Below are positions 1 through 8,499 of a DNA stretch of 64,000 nucleotides, one piece after another; position 1 is the first letter of the stretch, and the number at the start of each line of letters is the position of its first letter. Under the pieces are notes generated by a model. The model did not search any database. It saw only the letters and a program-made list of their open reading frames with translations, and had not been told where the DNA came from. Source of the stretch: Candidatus Pantoea floridensis (GTDB taxonomy: Bacteria > Pseudomonadota > Gammaproteobacteria > Enterobacterales > Enterobacteriaceae); the NCBI RefSeq assembly GCF_900215435.1, contig NZ_OCMY01000001.1:4030001-4094000 (forward strand), in the 5' to 3' direction. Both the position numbers and the translations under genes were made by a program.

Positions 1-72
1 TGCGGGGATAAGCAGCATCAATGGCGCTTTTTTGGCATACTTCTCTTGGATAACCTCTCGACAGGATGCATT

Positions 73-378
73 GTGAAATATTTGCTAATTTTTCTCGTGG
101 TTTTGGTCATTTTTATTATCTCCGTTACGCTCGGAGCGCATAACGACCAGGTCATCACTTTTAATTATCTGCTTGCGCAGGGCGAATTTCGTATTTCTAC
201 TTTACTCGCCAGTCTGTTTGGCGCCGGGTTCCTGCTTGGCTGGGCGATTTGTGGTCTGTTCTGGCTACGCATACGCGTATCACTGGCCAACGCGCAGCGA
301 AAACTAAAGCGTATTCAGGCGCAAAATGAACAAGCCACTGCTGTGACAACGTCACCTACTGTTAGCCGTCGGGATTAA
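73..378 (+). CDS. lapA: LapA, inner-membrane partner of LapB
   Basis: Small inner-membrane protein that works with LapB to control the stability of LpxC and hence LPS synthesis. The 101-residue product begins with a long hydrophobic segment (about residues 2-22), has a second one (about 38-65) and ends in a basic, polar cytoplasmic tail, as in E. coli LapA (YciS, 102 aa). I place the start at the GTG at 73, which gives the N-terminus VKYLLIF expected for the family and has AGGA at 63-66 with good spacing; a TTG at 46 would add nine unrelated residues. lapB follows after 6 bases, so the two are co-transcribed and probably translationally coupled. Confidence 0.93.
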   Translation: MKYLLIFLVVLVIFIISVTLGAHNDQVITFNYLLAQGEFRISTLLASLFGAGFLLGWAICGLFWLRIRVSLANAQRKLKRIQAQNEQATAVTTSPTVSRRD

Positions 379-384
379 TTTTCG

Positions 385-1554
385 ATGCTTGAACTGCTGT
401 TTTTGCTTCTTCCTGTTGCGGCGGCGTATGGCTGGTATATGGGCCGCCGCAGTGCGCATCAGGATAAGCAACAAGAAGCGAATCGCCTGTCACGTGAATA
501 TGTGGCGGGGGTTAACTTCTTACTCTCCAATCAACAGGACAAAGCGGTTGATCTCTTTCTCGATATGTTGAAAGAGGACAGCGGCACAGTTGAGGCGCAT
601 TTGACGCTGGGCAATCTGTTCCGTTCGCGAGGCGAAGTTGATCGCGCTATTCGTATTCACCAGGCATTGATGGAAAGCGCTTCGCTCAGCTACGAACAGC
701 GTTTGCTGGCGATCCAGCAACTTGGACGTGATTATATGGCAGCGGGGCTTTACGATCGCGCCGAAGACATGTTTGGTCAGCTGGTGGAAGAAACGGATTT
801 TCGCATTGGTGCGCTCCAGCAACTGTTACTGATTCATCAGGCGACCAGCGACTGGCAAAAGGCCATCGAAGTGGCCGAAAAACTGGTTAAACTCGGTAAA
901 GACAAACAAAAAGGTGAAATCGCCCATTTCTATTGCGAGCTGGCATTACAGGCGCTAAGCAGTGATGACCTTGATCGTGCAATGACGCTATTGAAAAAGG
1001 GTGAATCAGCCGATCATCAGAGTGCGCGCGTTTCGATCATGATGGGCCGTATTCTAATGGAGCAGGGCGAGTACGCCAAAGCTGCCAGCCGATTGCAGCG
1101 CGTGCTGGAGCAGGATAAAGAACTGGTAAGCGAAACCTTGCCTATGCTGGAAACCTGCTATCAGCGACTGAATCAAGCCGAAAACTGGGCCCAATTTTTA
1201 CAACGCTGCGTTGATGAGAACACGGGCGCAGCGGCAGAACTCTATCTCTCCGACATCCTTGAGCAGCAGCAAGGCCCAGAAGCCGCGCAGTTATACATCA
1301 ATCGTCAGCTGCAGCGGCATCCGACAATGCGCGTATTCCATCGCCTGATGGATTTCCACTTACATGAAGCTGAAGATGGACGCGCGAAAGAGAGTTTGAT
1401 GGTCCTGCGTGACATGGTAGGTGAACAGATCCGCACCAAACCGCGCTATCGCTGCCAGAAGTGTGGATTTACGGCGCATGCACTGTACTGGCATTGTCCA
1501 TCCTGTCGTGCGTGGTCTTCCGTTAAACCCATTCGTGGACTCGACGGCCAATAG
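385..1554 (+). CDS. lapB: LapB, LPS assembly TPR protein
   Basis: Membrane-anchored regulator of LPS assembly that recruits FtsH protease to LpxC, coordinating lipid A supply with phospholipid synthesis. The 389 residues match E. coli LapB (YciM) in length and organisation: an N-terminal anchor (about 1-20), a run of TPR repeats over most of the protein (for example around residues 65-330) and a C-terminal rubredoxin-like metal knuckle with two CxxC pairs (CQKCGF and CPSCRAW). All four cysteines are present. It lies directly behind lapA. I see no intrinsic terminator just downstream, but a separate promoter for pyrF is likely. Confidence 0.96.
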   Translation: MLELLFLLLPVAAAYGWYMGRRSAHQDKQQEANRLSREYVAGVNFLLSNQQDKAVDLFLDMLKEDSGTVEAHLTLGNLFRSRGEVDRAIRIHQALMESASLSYEQRLLAIQQLGRDYMAAGLYDRAEDMFGQLVEETDFRIGALQQLLLIHQATSDWQKAIEVAEKLVKLGKDKQKGEIAHFYCELALQALSSDDLDRAMTLLKKGESADHQSARVSIMMGRILMEQGEYAKAASRLQRVLEQDKELVSETLPMLETCYQRLNQAENWAQFLQRCVDENTGAAAELYLSDILEQQQGPEAAQLYINRQLQRHPTMRVFHRLMDFHLHEAEDGRAKESLMVLRDMVGEQIRTKPRYRCQKCGFTAHALYWHCPSCRAWSSVKPIRGLDGQ

Positions 1555-1676
1555 CGGCCGTGATGTTCTTTTTATAGCGCGATATAGTTACAACATACAG
1601 TAGGGTTTACGCTTTTGCGACTCCTCAACATCGTGCATAGGCTCGTCAATCAGGTTTGTTAGATGCGGTAGCGTGA

Positions 1677-1705
1677 TTGTGGTCACCGTTCTGCGCAGGT
1701 AGAAT
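1677..1705 (+). promoter_or_regulatory. Candidate pyrF sigma70 promoter
   Basis: TTGTGG at 1677-1682 and TAGAAT at 1700-1705 are separated by 17 bases, in the 202-base lapB-pyrF gap. The predicted start near 1712 leaves a leader of about 45 bases before pyrF. Prediction from motif match only. Confidence 0.4.
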
Positions 1706-1756
1706 GCTTGCCGTTTGTCCATCGCGCCTGCGGGTGCCTGTCACTGAGGAAACGTT

Positions 1757-2464
1757 ATGCCTGTAACCACTTCACCCATTCTGGTGGCTCTCGACTATCA
1801 TGATCTCAACAGCGCGCTGCAGTTTGTTGACCGCATTGATCCAAGCCAGTGTCGGCTGAAAGTGGGCAAAGAGATGTTCACGTTATTTGGTCCTGCACTG
1901 GTGAAGCTGCTGCAGGAGCGCGGTTTTGAAGTGTTCCTCGACCTCAAATTTCACGATATCCCAAACACGACGGCTCATGCTGTGGCAGCCGCCGCCGATT
2001 TAGGCGTGTGGATGGTAAATGTTCATGCAAGCGGTGGCGCGCGCATGATGAATGCGGCGCGTGAAGCGTTAGTACCCTTTGGGAATGATGCACCATTGCT
2101 GATTGCCGTCACCGTGTTAACCAGCATGGATGAGAGCGATTTGAAAGGTCTGGGTATTACACTTTCCCCGGCTGAGCAGGCAGAACGCCTGGCGCGTTTA
2201 ACCCATGATTGCGGTCTGCACGGCGTGGTTTGCTCTGCACAAGAAGCCGCGCACTTTAAGCAGGTAATTGGCAAGGAATTTGCGCTGGTAACGCCTGGCA
2301 TTCGGCCCGCAGGCAGTGATGCAGGCGATCAGCGACGCATCATGACGCCGCAGCAGGCTAAACTGGCGGGTGTGGATTATATGGTGATTGGTCGTCCGAT
2401 TACCCAATCCGCCGATCCGGCAGCAACCCTGCAGCAAATCCTGCATAGCTTACAGGAGGCATAA
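1757..2464 (+). CDS. pyrF: Orotidine 5'-phosphate decarboxylase
   Basis: Catalyses the last step of UMP synthesis, OMP to UMP plus CO2, in the cytoplasm. The 235-residue protein is a TIM barrel of the bacterial OMP decarboxylase family. The catalytic D-x-K-x-x-D motif is intact as D62, K64 and D67 ([10 protein letters not shown]), and the phosphate-binding end appears as TPGIRPAG and later VIGRPIT. GAGGAAACGTT precedes the ATG. The stop codon overlaps the yciH start by one base (TAATG), so pyrF and yciH form a coupled pair, as in E. coli. Confidence 0.97.
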   Translation: MPVTTSPILVALDYHDLNSALQFVDRIDPSQCRLKVGKEMFTLFGPALVKLLQERGFEVFLDLKFHDIPNTTAHAVAAAADLGVWMVNVHASGGARMMNAAREALVPFGNDAPLLIAVTVLTSMDESDLKGLGITLSPAEQAERLARLTHDCGLHGVVCSAQEAAHFKQVIGKEFALVTPGIRPAGSDAGDQRRIMTPQQAKLAGVDYMVIGRPITQSADPAATLQQILHSLQEA

Positions 2465-2787
2465 TGGCTCAGGACAATCGACTGGTATATTCGACGGATA
2501 GCGGTCGCATTACGCACGAAGAAGAGAAAGCGCCGCGACCAAAAGGCGATGGCATTGTACGTATTCAGCGTCAGACTAGCGGTCGCAAAGGAAAGGGCGT
2601 TTGCCTGATCAGCGGTATCGATCTTGATGATGCCGCACTTGAAAAGCTCGCCGCTGAATTGAAGAAAAAATGTGGTTGTGGTGGTGCGGTAAAAGAGGGC
2701 GTGATCGAAATCCAGGGCGACAAGCGCGATGTGATTAAGACGCTGCTGGAAGCCAAAGGTATGAAAGTAAAACTCGCCGGCGGTTGA
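2464..2787 (+). CDS. yciH: YciH, SUI1/eIF1-like translation factor
   Basis: 107-residue protein of the SUI1 family, the bacterial counterpart of eukaryotic eIF1. The conserved core is visible in the second half: basic segment RKGKGVCLISGID, the KKKCGCGG turn and the QGD(K)R motif typical of SUI1 domains. In E. coli it influences fidelity of initiator tRNA selection but is not essential. AGGAGG at 2454-2459 lies inside the end of pyrF and serves the ATG at 2464. The exact cellular role remains poorly known even in E. coli. Confidence 0.93.
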   Translation: MAQDNRLVYSTDSGRITHEEEKAPRPKGDGIVRIQRQTSGRKGKGVCLISGIDLDDAALEKLAAELKKKCGCGGAVKEGVIEIQGDKRDVIKTLLEAKGMKVKLAGG

Positions 2788-2794
2788 AACAGTT

Positions 2795-2820
2795 CGGGCC
2801 ACGTTATCGGTGGCCCGTTG
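2795..2820. terminator. Hairpin between convergent yciH and osmB
   Basis: Perfect 8-bp stem CGGGCCAC (2795-2802) / GTGGCCCG (2810-2817) with a 7-base loop, eight bases after the yciH stop. The T tract is short, so it may be a weak terminator or a 3'-end stabilising structure. Confidence 0.55.
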
Positions 2821-2860
2821 ATCGGTAGATGCGCTGCGTAGCCTGCGTATTATTGTTTTA

Positions 2861-3079
2861 TTACTTACTCACCTGATGGCCGATGATACCGCCGACGGCC
2901 GCGCCGCCAATAGTACCGAGCCCGCTACCGTTGGTTAGCACGGAACCACCAATGGCACCCGCACCCGCACCAATTGCGGTATTGCGATCGCGTTTCGACC
3001 AGTTGGAGCAACCGCTCAAGGCAACAACTAAAGTGGTAGCCAGTAAGGCTGCGGTTAAACGTTTCATTGTTGTAGTCAT
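2861..3079 (-). CDS. osmB: OsmB, osmotically inducible lipoprotein
   Basis: 72-residue small outer-membrane lipoprotein induced by osmotic stress and stationary phase. The signal peptide ends in a lipobox LSGC with C24 as the lipidated cysteine. The mature part carries the KRDRNTAIGAGAGAIGG motif and a second glycine-rich hydrophobic stretch, the Gly-zipper pattern of OsmB. The start at 3079 is supported by AAGGAG on the minus strand, six bases upstream. It faces yciH tail to tail. A sigmaS-type -10 element lies about 40 bases upstream. Confidence 0.95.
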   Translation of the reverse strand: MTTTMKRLTAALLATTLVVALSGCSNWSKRDRNTAIGAGAGAIGGSVLTNGSGLGTIGGAAVGGIIGHQVSK

Positions 3080-3417
3080 TCACTTCTCCTTGATTGTTAA
3101 CACAGAGGTAACACTGTAAGTATAGATGTTGTCCTCCAAAATTCTCCTTCGTCACATCCTATGCCGTCGATAATCACCGTAAAATGCGTTGCCCTATTCA
3201 TCCTGCAACAGCATTCAAACTAGGAGAGATCAGGTCCGCATCAATGCTTAGATAAGTCTAAACTTTGCGCATTGTTTCCGAAGATAGAAAAGTCTTAATT
3301 TACACCGCATTTTTGGTGCCTCAGCCACTTTTCGCTGCTTTTATAGCGATTCCTTCCATAACGGTTTCCTGGCCTGCTCCTCACAATTGAGGTATCACAG
3401 TTCTCAGGAGAAAAATC
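3080..3417. other. Intergenic region osmB / araD-type gene
   Basis: 338 bases between divergently transcribed genes. It holds the osmB RpoS-type promoter and an AGGAG ribosome binding site for the downstream gene. I see no convincing AraC or UlaR operator and no small ORF with a good start. An AT-rich stretch (about 3285-3350) probably contains the rightward promoter. Confidence 0.5.
3116..3126 (-). promoter_or_regulatory. SigmaS-type -10 element of osmB
   Basis: On the minus strand this reads TCTATACTTAC, matching 10 of 11 positions of the recalled RpoS extended -10 consensus (KCTAYRCTTAA). The implied start is near 3109, about 30 bases before the osmB ATG, agreeing with the known RpoS dependence of osmB in E. 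coli. Confidence 0.6.
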
Positions 3418-4116
3418 ATGCTGGAAGCGTTAAAGCAGCAGGTACTGGAAGCGAATCTCGATTTACCACGCTATAACCTGGTGACCTTTACCTGGGGCAA
3501 TGTCAGTGCCGTGGATCGCGAACGCGGTCTACTTGTGATCAAGCCTTCTGGCGTGAAATACGAGGATATGCGGCGCGACGATATGGTGGTGGTGGAATTA
3601 GCCAACGGCAATATTATAGAAGGCAAAATGCGCCCGTCATCTGACACGGCGACGCATCGCGCACTCTATCTGGCGTGGCCGGACGTTGGCGGTATTGTTC
3701 ACACGCACTCGCGCCACGCGACTATCTGGGCTCAGGCTGGGCGTGAGATCATTGCATTGGGTACCACGCATGCGGATGATTTCTACGGCACCATCCCTTG
3801 CACGCGTCAGATGAAGCGTGAAGAAATAGAGCGAGATTATGAGTGGAATACCGGGCAGGTGATTATTGAAACCTTCGCACAACGAGGGATTCATCCCAAT
3901 GCCGTTCCGGCTGCGTTGGTCAATTCACACGGTCCTTTTGCCTGGGGTAAAGATGCGCACGCTGCGGTGCATAGCGCCGTGGTGTTGGAGGAAGTTGCCT
4001 ATATGGCGTTGCACACTGCCAGGCTTCAAGCTGAGTTAACGCCCATTTCTCAAACATTGCTCGATCTACACTACCTGCGCAAACATGGTCAAAACGCATG
4101 GTATGGACAGAATTAA
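3418..4116 (+). CDS. araD: L-ribulose-5-phosphate 4-epimerase (AraD/SgbE/UlaF family)
   Basis: Class II aldolase-fold, metal-dependent epimerase interconverting L-ribulose 5-phosphate and D-xylulose 5-phosphate. The 232 residues align over the full length with AraD. The Zn ligands H95 and H97 (VHTHSRHA) and H170 (NSHGPFAWG), catalytic-region D120 (THADDFYG) and the family C-terminus YLRKHGxNAWYGQ are present. The usual tyrosine after D120 is aspartate here. It stands alone, without araBA or ula/sgb genes, and has its own terminator, so the pathway it serves cannot be read from context; SgbE or UlaF identity is possible. Confidence 0.85.
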   Translation: MLEALKQQVLEANLDLPRYNLVTFTWGNVSAVDRERGLLVIKPSGVKYEDMRRDDMVVVELANGNIIEGKMRPSSDTATHRALYLAWPDVGGIVHTHSRHATIWAQAGREIIALGTTHADDFYGTIPCTRQMKREEIERDYEWNTGQVIIETFAQRGIHPNAVPAALVNSHGPFAWGKDAHAAVHSAVVLEEVAYMALHTARLQAELTPISQTLLDLHYLRKHGQNAWYGQN

Positions 4117-4134
4117 GGGTATGCAAAATGAGAC

Positions 4135-4160
4135 AGGCGCCTGAGGGCGCCTTTCTTTTT
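4135..4160 (+). terminator. Rho-independent terminator
   Basis: Stem AGGCGCC (4135-4141) / GGCGCCT (4146-4152), loop TGAG, followed by TTCTTTTT. It lies 18 bases after the epimerase stop. Confidence 0.85.
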
Positions 4161-4221
4161 CCCGCCATTTCAACTGGTATGGCGATGCACATCATAAATT
4201 CAAAATGATCAACCAATAAAA

Positions 4222-4238
4222 ATAAAACACTGTTTCAT
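4222..4238. promoter_or_regulatory. KdgR operator upstream of kdgT
   Basis: ATAAAACACTGTTTCAT is an imperfect palindrome (14 of 17 positions symmetric) that matches the remembered KdgR box of pectinolytic enterobacteria (AAAC A/G TGTTTC core). It lies 110 bases upstream of the 2-keto-3-deoxygluconate permease, the classic KdgR target. Confidence 0.75.
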
Positions 4239-4347
4239 AAATAAAGGTGCGATCACTTTTTTCCTTGTCACCCGCCGTTATCTTGCTCCCCATGCCTTCC
4301 GGCAATTGAAACGCACCTCCCTTTGGCTCAGTTAAGGTGACAGACCT

Positions 4348-5331
4348 ATGCATATTAAACGGGCAATCGATAAAATTCCTGGCGGTATGATGTTGATTCC
4401 GCTGTTTTTAGGCGCGCTATGCCATACTTTTTCCCCCGGCGCGGGTAAATATTTCGGTTCTTTTACTAATGGCTTGATGAGCGGTACGGTACCGATCCTG
4501 GCGGTGTGGTTCTTCTGCATGGGGGCGTCAATCAAACTGAGCGCCACCGGCACGGTGTTGCGTAAATCCGGTACGCTAGTCCTCACTAAAATTGCCGTCG
4601 CCTGGGTTGTCGCGGCGATTGCCTCACGCGTGATGCCGGAAAATGGTATTGAAGTGGGGATGTTTGCTGGTCTTTCTACGCTAGCCCTGGTAGCCGCCAT
4701 GGATATGACCAACGGCGGCTTATATGCCTCAATCATGCAGCAATATGGATCTAAAGAGGAGGCGGGAGCCTTTGTGTTGATGTCGCTGGAATCGGGACCG
4801 CTGATGACCATGGTGATCCTCGGTACCGCAGGCATCGCTTCATTTGAACCCCACGTTTTTGTTGGCGCAGTACTGCCGTTTATTGTCGGATTTGCGCTTG
4901 GCAATCTCGATCCGGAACTGCGCGATTTCTTTGGTAAAGCGGTTCACACCTTGATTCCCTTCTTCGCTTTCGCGCTGGGTAATACCATCGATTTAGCGGT
5001 GATTGCACAAACGGGGATGTTGGGCATTTTGCTGGGTGTTGCGGTCATCATTATTACCGGCATTCCTCTGATTATTGCCGACCGCTTCATCGGTGGCGGC
5101 GACGGCACGGCGGGAATCGCGGCTTCCAGCACTGCCGGAGCCGCGGTCGCCACGCCGGTCCTGATTGCAGAAATGCTGCCGCAGTTTAAACCGGTTGCTC
5201 CTGCTGCCACGGCATTAGTCGCCACGTCGGTGATAGTGACGTCTGTAATCGTGCCTATCATCACCGCTGTTTATTCAAGACGCGTTAAGCGTTCTCATGT
5301 TGCCGTAGGGCAACGCGCTGCCATCAAGTAA
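4348..5331 (+). CDS. kdgT: 2-keto-3-deoxygluconate permease KdgT
   Basis: Inner-membrane proton symporter taking up 2-keto-3-deoxygluconate, the product of pectin and hexuronate breakdown. The 327-residue protein matches E. coli KdgT almost residue for residue in the N-terminal half ([39 protein letters not shown]) and has about ten hydrophobic segments. The length is normal. AAGGTG precedes the ATG. A KdgR box upstream predicts derepression by KDG. It is transcribed alone. Functional links in this window are uxaC, uxuA and the hexuronate carrier some 40 kb away. Confidence 0.96.
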   Translation: MHIKRAIDKIPGGMMLIPLFLGALCHTFSPGAGKYFGSFTNGLMSGTVPILAVWFFCMGASIKLSATGTVLRKSGTLVLTKIAVAWVVAAIASRVMPENGIEVGMFAGLSTLALVAAMDMTNGGLYASIMQQYGSKEEAGAFVLMSLESGPLMTMVILGTAGIASFEPHVFVGAVLPFIVGFALGNLDPELRDFFGKAVHTLIPFFAFALGNTIDLAVIAQTGMLGILLGVAVIIITGIPLIIADRFIGGGDGTAGIAASSTAGAAVATPVLIAEMLPQFKPVAPAATALVATSVIVTSVIVPIITAVYSRRVKRSHVAVGQRAAIK

Positions 5332-5344
5332 GCCCGCTAATGCT

Positions 5345-5365
5345 TCCCCGGCCGGTGGTCGGGGA
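5345..5365 (+). terminator. Hairpin after kdgT
   Basis: TCCCCGGCC (5345-5353) pairs with GGTCGGGGA (5357-5365), nine pairs including one G-U, with a 3-base loop. There is no proper T tract, so termination is uncertain. Confidence 0.4.
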
Positions 5366-5476
5366 TATCTCTGGATTTTGCTTTATAAATCAATCTCTCA
5401 TTTGGTCTGGCCTCACTCTGGATTACGCTGATGTGGCGTTTAACGCACCACATAAACATAAACAGAGGATGAGACA

Positions 5477-6343
5477 ATGACAGTAATTAACCAACCCACA
5501 TGCAGACTGTTCACCGAAGTTGGACAAACCACACAGCTAGCGGCCTACTATGAAGAGGGCCGCCACACCATGTGGATGATGCTGCGTGCGCAACCACGCC
5601 CGAGTTTTAACCACGAATTAATCGAGGAGATCATGAACCTGAGCTATTCCGCCCAGCGTTCCGGTCTGCCAATTGATTTTTGGGTCACGGGTTCGTTAGT
5701 ACCGCAGATGTTTAACGCCGGCGGCGATCTGCGTTTCTTCGTAGAGTGCATTCGCAATAATCGTCGTGAAGCGCTGCGCGCTTATGCACGTGCCTGTGTC
5801 GACTGCATCCATTCCGCAGCGCGGGGGTTTGATACCGGAGCGGTGACCCTGGCAATGATTGAAGGCAGTGCGCTCGGTGGCGGTTTTGAAGCGGCGCTGG
5901 CACACCACTTCATTCTGGCGCAGAACAGTGCGCGCATGGGGTTCCCCGAGATCGCCTTCAACCTGTTCCCCGGCATGGGCGGTTACTCCCTGGTGGCGCG
6001 TCGGTCTGGCATGAAGCTGGCCGAAGAGCTGATTATGGAAGGGGAGTCACACAGCGCAGAGTGGTATGAGACGCGTGGCCTGGTCGATAAAGTGTTCCAG
6101 CCGGGCGATGGTTATCGCACTACGCGGACCTTTATCGACACGCTACGTCCAAAGTTGAATGGCGTACGTGCCATGCTCAAAGCTCGTCAACGTGTGCTGC
6201 AGCTGTCACGGGCAGAACTGATGGATATAACGGAGGATTGGGTAGATTATGCCTTCACGCTGGAACCGAAAGACATTGCCTATATGGAACGTCTGGTACA
6301 ACTGCAGAACCGGCATAGCGCTTCCATGCGCAAAGCCGGTTAA
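5477..6343 (+). CDS. rpfF: RpfF, DSF-family signal synthase
   Basis: Crotonase-fold enzyme that makes cis-2-unsaturated fatty acid signals (DSF family, probably BDSF) from acyl-ACP. The 288-residue product carries the RpfF signatures FNxGGDLxFF, EGSALGGGFEAAL and GFPEIAFNLFPGMG. The two catalytic glutamates sit at E138 and E158, 20 residues apart, the same spacing as E141/E161 of Xanthomonas RpfF. An ordinary enoyl-CoA hydratase would not have this N- and C-terminal arrangement. AGAGGATGAGACA precedes the ATG. The gene converges on rpfR with 15 bases between the stop codons, the arrangement known from Burkholderia and Cronobacter. Confidence 0.92.
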   Translation: MTVINQPTCRLFTEVGQTTQLAAYYEEGRHTMWMMLRAQPRPSFNHELIEEIMNLSYSAQRSGLPIDFWVTGSLVPQMFNAGGDLRFFVECIRNNRREALRAYARACVDCIHSAARGFDTGAVTLAMIEGSALGGGFEAALAHHFILAQNSARMGFPEIAFNLFPGMGGYSLVARRSGMKLAEELIMEGESHSAEWYETRGLVDKVFQPGDGYRTTRTFIDTLRPKLNGVRAMLKARQRVLQLSRAELMDITEDWVDYAFTLEPKDIAYMERLVQLQNRHSASMRKAG

Positions 6344-6357
6344 TCTCGCTAACCGGC
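6335..6357. terminator. Shared hairpin between rpfF and rpfR ends
   Basis: Perfect 8-bp stem GCCGGTTA (6335-6342) / TAACCGGC (6350-6357) with loop ATCTCGC. It begins inside the last codons of rpfF. Short A/T runs on either side suggest a weak bidirectional terminator. Confidence 0.5.
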
Positions 6358-6358
6358 A

Positions 6359-8344
6359 TTAGACGCGGGCAGGATGCTTAGCCAGCCAATGCCCGAGCTC
6401 TTCTGCGGGCATTGGTTTTGCATAATAATAACCTTGCCGCCCATCGACACCGTTGGCCATCACAAACTTCTCTTCAGCTTCGGTTTCAATGCCCTCAGCA
6501 ATCACCTGCAGCTTAAGGGCTTTAGCAACGGCAACAATCGCACGGACCAGCGATTGTGCAACAGGTTGCATATTGATATTACGCACAAAACTCTGATCCA
6601 GCTTAATGGCATCAATAGGGATACGTGCCAGCTGGGAAAGAGAAGAGTAGCCGGTACCAAAATCGTCAAGATGAATCTCTGCGCCAAGTTCCTGAAACTG
6701 CTTCATCAACATCAGGGCGCCTGCTTCATTCTCAATTAAACAGCTTTCCGTCAGTTCGATATCAATCGGACAATCCGTCAGGCCCGCTTCACTTAAGGCA
6801 TGTTTTAGATCGGTATAAACACTTTGATCGATCAGCTGCTTAGCTGAAACATTCACGGCGACACGCAGGTAGATGCCTTCACTACGCCACTTAATGATTT
6901 GCTGCAGAACATTGAGCATGACCCAGCGACCCAGCGGCACAATCAATCCTGACTCCTCCGCATAGGAAATGAAGTCGCCCGGCGGCACCAAACCGCGCTC
7001 GGGAGAATTCCAGCGTACCAGCGCCTCTGCGCTAACCACGTCGCCTTTAGCATTGAGTTTCGGTTGGTAATGCACCACCAGATGATCCAGCTCCAGCGCT
7101 TTACGCAGGTTGGTATCCAGCCAAAGATACTCGAACACGCGCTGGTTCATCTCATTGGCGAACACGCAGAATTTACCGCGACCATTCTCTTTCGCGTGGT
7201 ACATCGCCGTGTCGGCGTTACGAATCAGGCTTTCGCGGTCTTCGCCATGCAGCGGGGCGAGGGCGATGCCAATCGAGCAGCCGCTATAGACCTCAATCAG
7301 GCCAATGCGGAACGGTTGGCGCAGGCGCTCAAGAATGCGCGACGCCATCGCTTCTAGCGCGGCCTGGCTGGTGTGTTCCGCCAGCACCACGAATTCATCG
7401 CCACCAAGACGCGCCAGGGTTTGATCTTTACCCAGACAGCTGAGGATGGCTAACGATACCGCCTGCAGCAGCTGGTCGCCGAACATGTGGCCATAGGCGT
7501 CGTTAACCTTCTTAAAATTATCTAAATCAAGATAAACCACGCCGGTTTGACTGCCCTTTGCCAGCTCCAGTGCCAGGCTGATCTGCTGATGGATGGCGTT
7601 GCGATTAGGTAATCCGGTCACCGTATCGGTATTGGCCAGAACACGCAGCCGTTCCTGCGCTCGACGCTCTTCTGTGATGTCGGTTCCAGAACAGATGAGG
7701 AAAATTTCATTTTTCCCGCTACCGCTGTGTACGAACTTATTACGAAACAGAAACAGTCGCTGACCTTTGCGGGTTTTAATCCAGCGCTCAACTTCATATG
7801 AACTGCCTTCACGGAAGAAGCCGGTGATGTTGCGCCGTGATGCCTGGGCTTCCTGTTTAGTCATAAACAGCTGAAACACGTTGCGGCCAATCACTTCCTG
7901 CTCTTTCAGCCCGGTATACTCTTCGCTCAAGCGGTTAAATCGTTGAATATTACCGCGTTGATCGAGGATCACAATCACCGAGTTTGCTTCAGAAACCACC
8001 TGCTCGGCAAAAGATAAGCCCAGCGTCAAATCTCGCGCGACGGCGGAGGTATCGCCCCAGGCTGAGGAGGTTCCTGCCCAGGTTGATTGGTTAACTTTAC
8101 GGCCGACGAAATGCATCGGCACCGGCTCGCCGTGCAGCGAGAGCGTAAGGTTGATACTGGAGGTAATGACCGTCATCGCGCGAAGTAAACTGGCCTGCGC
8201 GGGGGTAAGCGGAACCGCCATATTGGTGTTAGCGTTCTCATCTTCGGCAAAATGCAAAGCATCACTATCTGAAGTTAAACGCCAATGAGGGCTGGTGGTG
8301 CCAAACAAGGTATATAGCAACGTTTGCCCTTGTTCATCGGTCAT
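6359..8344 (-). CDS. rpfR: RpfR (PdeR/YciR), DSF receptor and c-di-GMP enzyme
   Basis: Cytoplasmic receptor that binds DSF/BDSF through its PAS domain and changes cyclic-di-GMP turnover. The 661 residues comprise an N-terminal RpfF-interaction region (about 1-95), PAS (about 105-230), GGDEF (RLGGDEF, motif at 314-318) and EAL (EALVRW at 440-442, DDFGTG at 560-565, KLDQSF). Both catalytic motifs look intact; I do not see the RxxD product-inhibition site before GGDEF. I chose the ATG at 8344, which has GGAGG eight bases upstream and gives the E. coli PdeR length; a TTG at 8407 would add 21 residues. The locus equals yciR next to rnb in E. coli, which lacks rpfF. Confidence 0.93.
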   Translation of the reverse strand: MTDEQGQTLLYTLFGTTSPHWRLTSDSDALHFAEDENANTNMAVPLTPAQASLLRAMTVITSSINLTLSLHGEPVPMHFVGRKVNQSTWAGTSSAWGDTSAVARDLTLGLSFAEQVVSEANSVIVILDQRGNIQRFNRLSEEYTGLKEQEVIGRNVFQLFMTKQEAQASRRNITGFFREGSSYEVERWIKTRKGQRLFLFRNKFVHSGSGKNEIFLICSGTDITEERRAQERLRVLANTDTVTGLPNRNAIHQQISLALELAKGSQTGVVYLDLDNFKKVNDAYGHMFGDQLLQAVSLAILSCLGKDQTLARLGGDEFVVLAEHTSQAALEAMASRILERLRQPFRIGLIEVYSGCSIGIALAPLHGEDRESLIRNADTAMYHAKENGRGKFCVFANEMNQRVFEYLWLDTNLRKALELDHLVVHYQPKLNAKGDVVSAEALVRWNSPERGLVPPGDFISYAEESGLIVPLGRWVMLNVLQQIIKWRSEGIYLRVAVNVSAKQLIDQSVYTDLKHALSEAGLTDCPIDIELTESCLIENEAGALMLMKQFQELGAEIHLDDFGTGYSSLSQLARIPIDAIKLDQSFVRNINMQPVAQSLVRAIVAVAKALKLQVIAEGIETEAEEKFVMANGVDGRQGYYYAKPMPAEELGHWLAKHPARV

Positions 8345-8469
8345 GGAAACTTCCTCCGGGGGAATGCTCAGCGGGCGGTATCTCATTATTTTAGCAACAG
8401 TATTCAACCTCCTGCGTCAGCACAAGGTGCAAATTAAATATATTTTTGTTTTTACTAAAGAATGGCACG

Positions 8470-8492
8470 AAAAAGCCCCGATAAACGGGGCT
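8470..8492 (-). terminator. Terminator of the cstA-ybdD operon
   Basis: On the minus strand AGCCCCG (8492-8486), loop TTTAT, CGGGGCT (8480-8474) then TTTTTCG. It lies eight bases after the ybdD-like stop codon. Confidence 0.85.
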
Positions 8493-8499
8493 GAAGTCT

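Noticed and set aside
3418..4116. Fuculose-phosphate aldolase as an alternative for the class II aldolase protein
   Set aside because: Full-length agreement with AraD, including the C-terminal KHGxxAxYGQ, favours the epimerase.
8345..8407. TTG-initiated longer RpfR (682 residues)
   Set aside because: GGAGG is correctly spaced before the ATG at 8344, which also restores the family length of 661.
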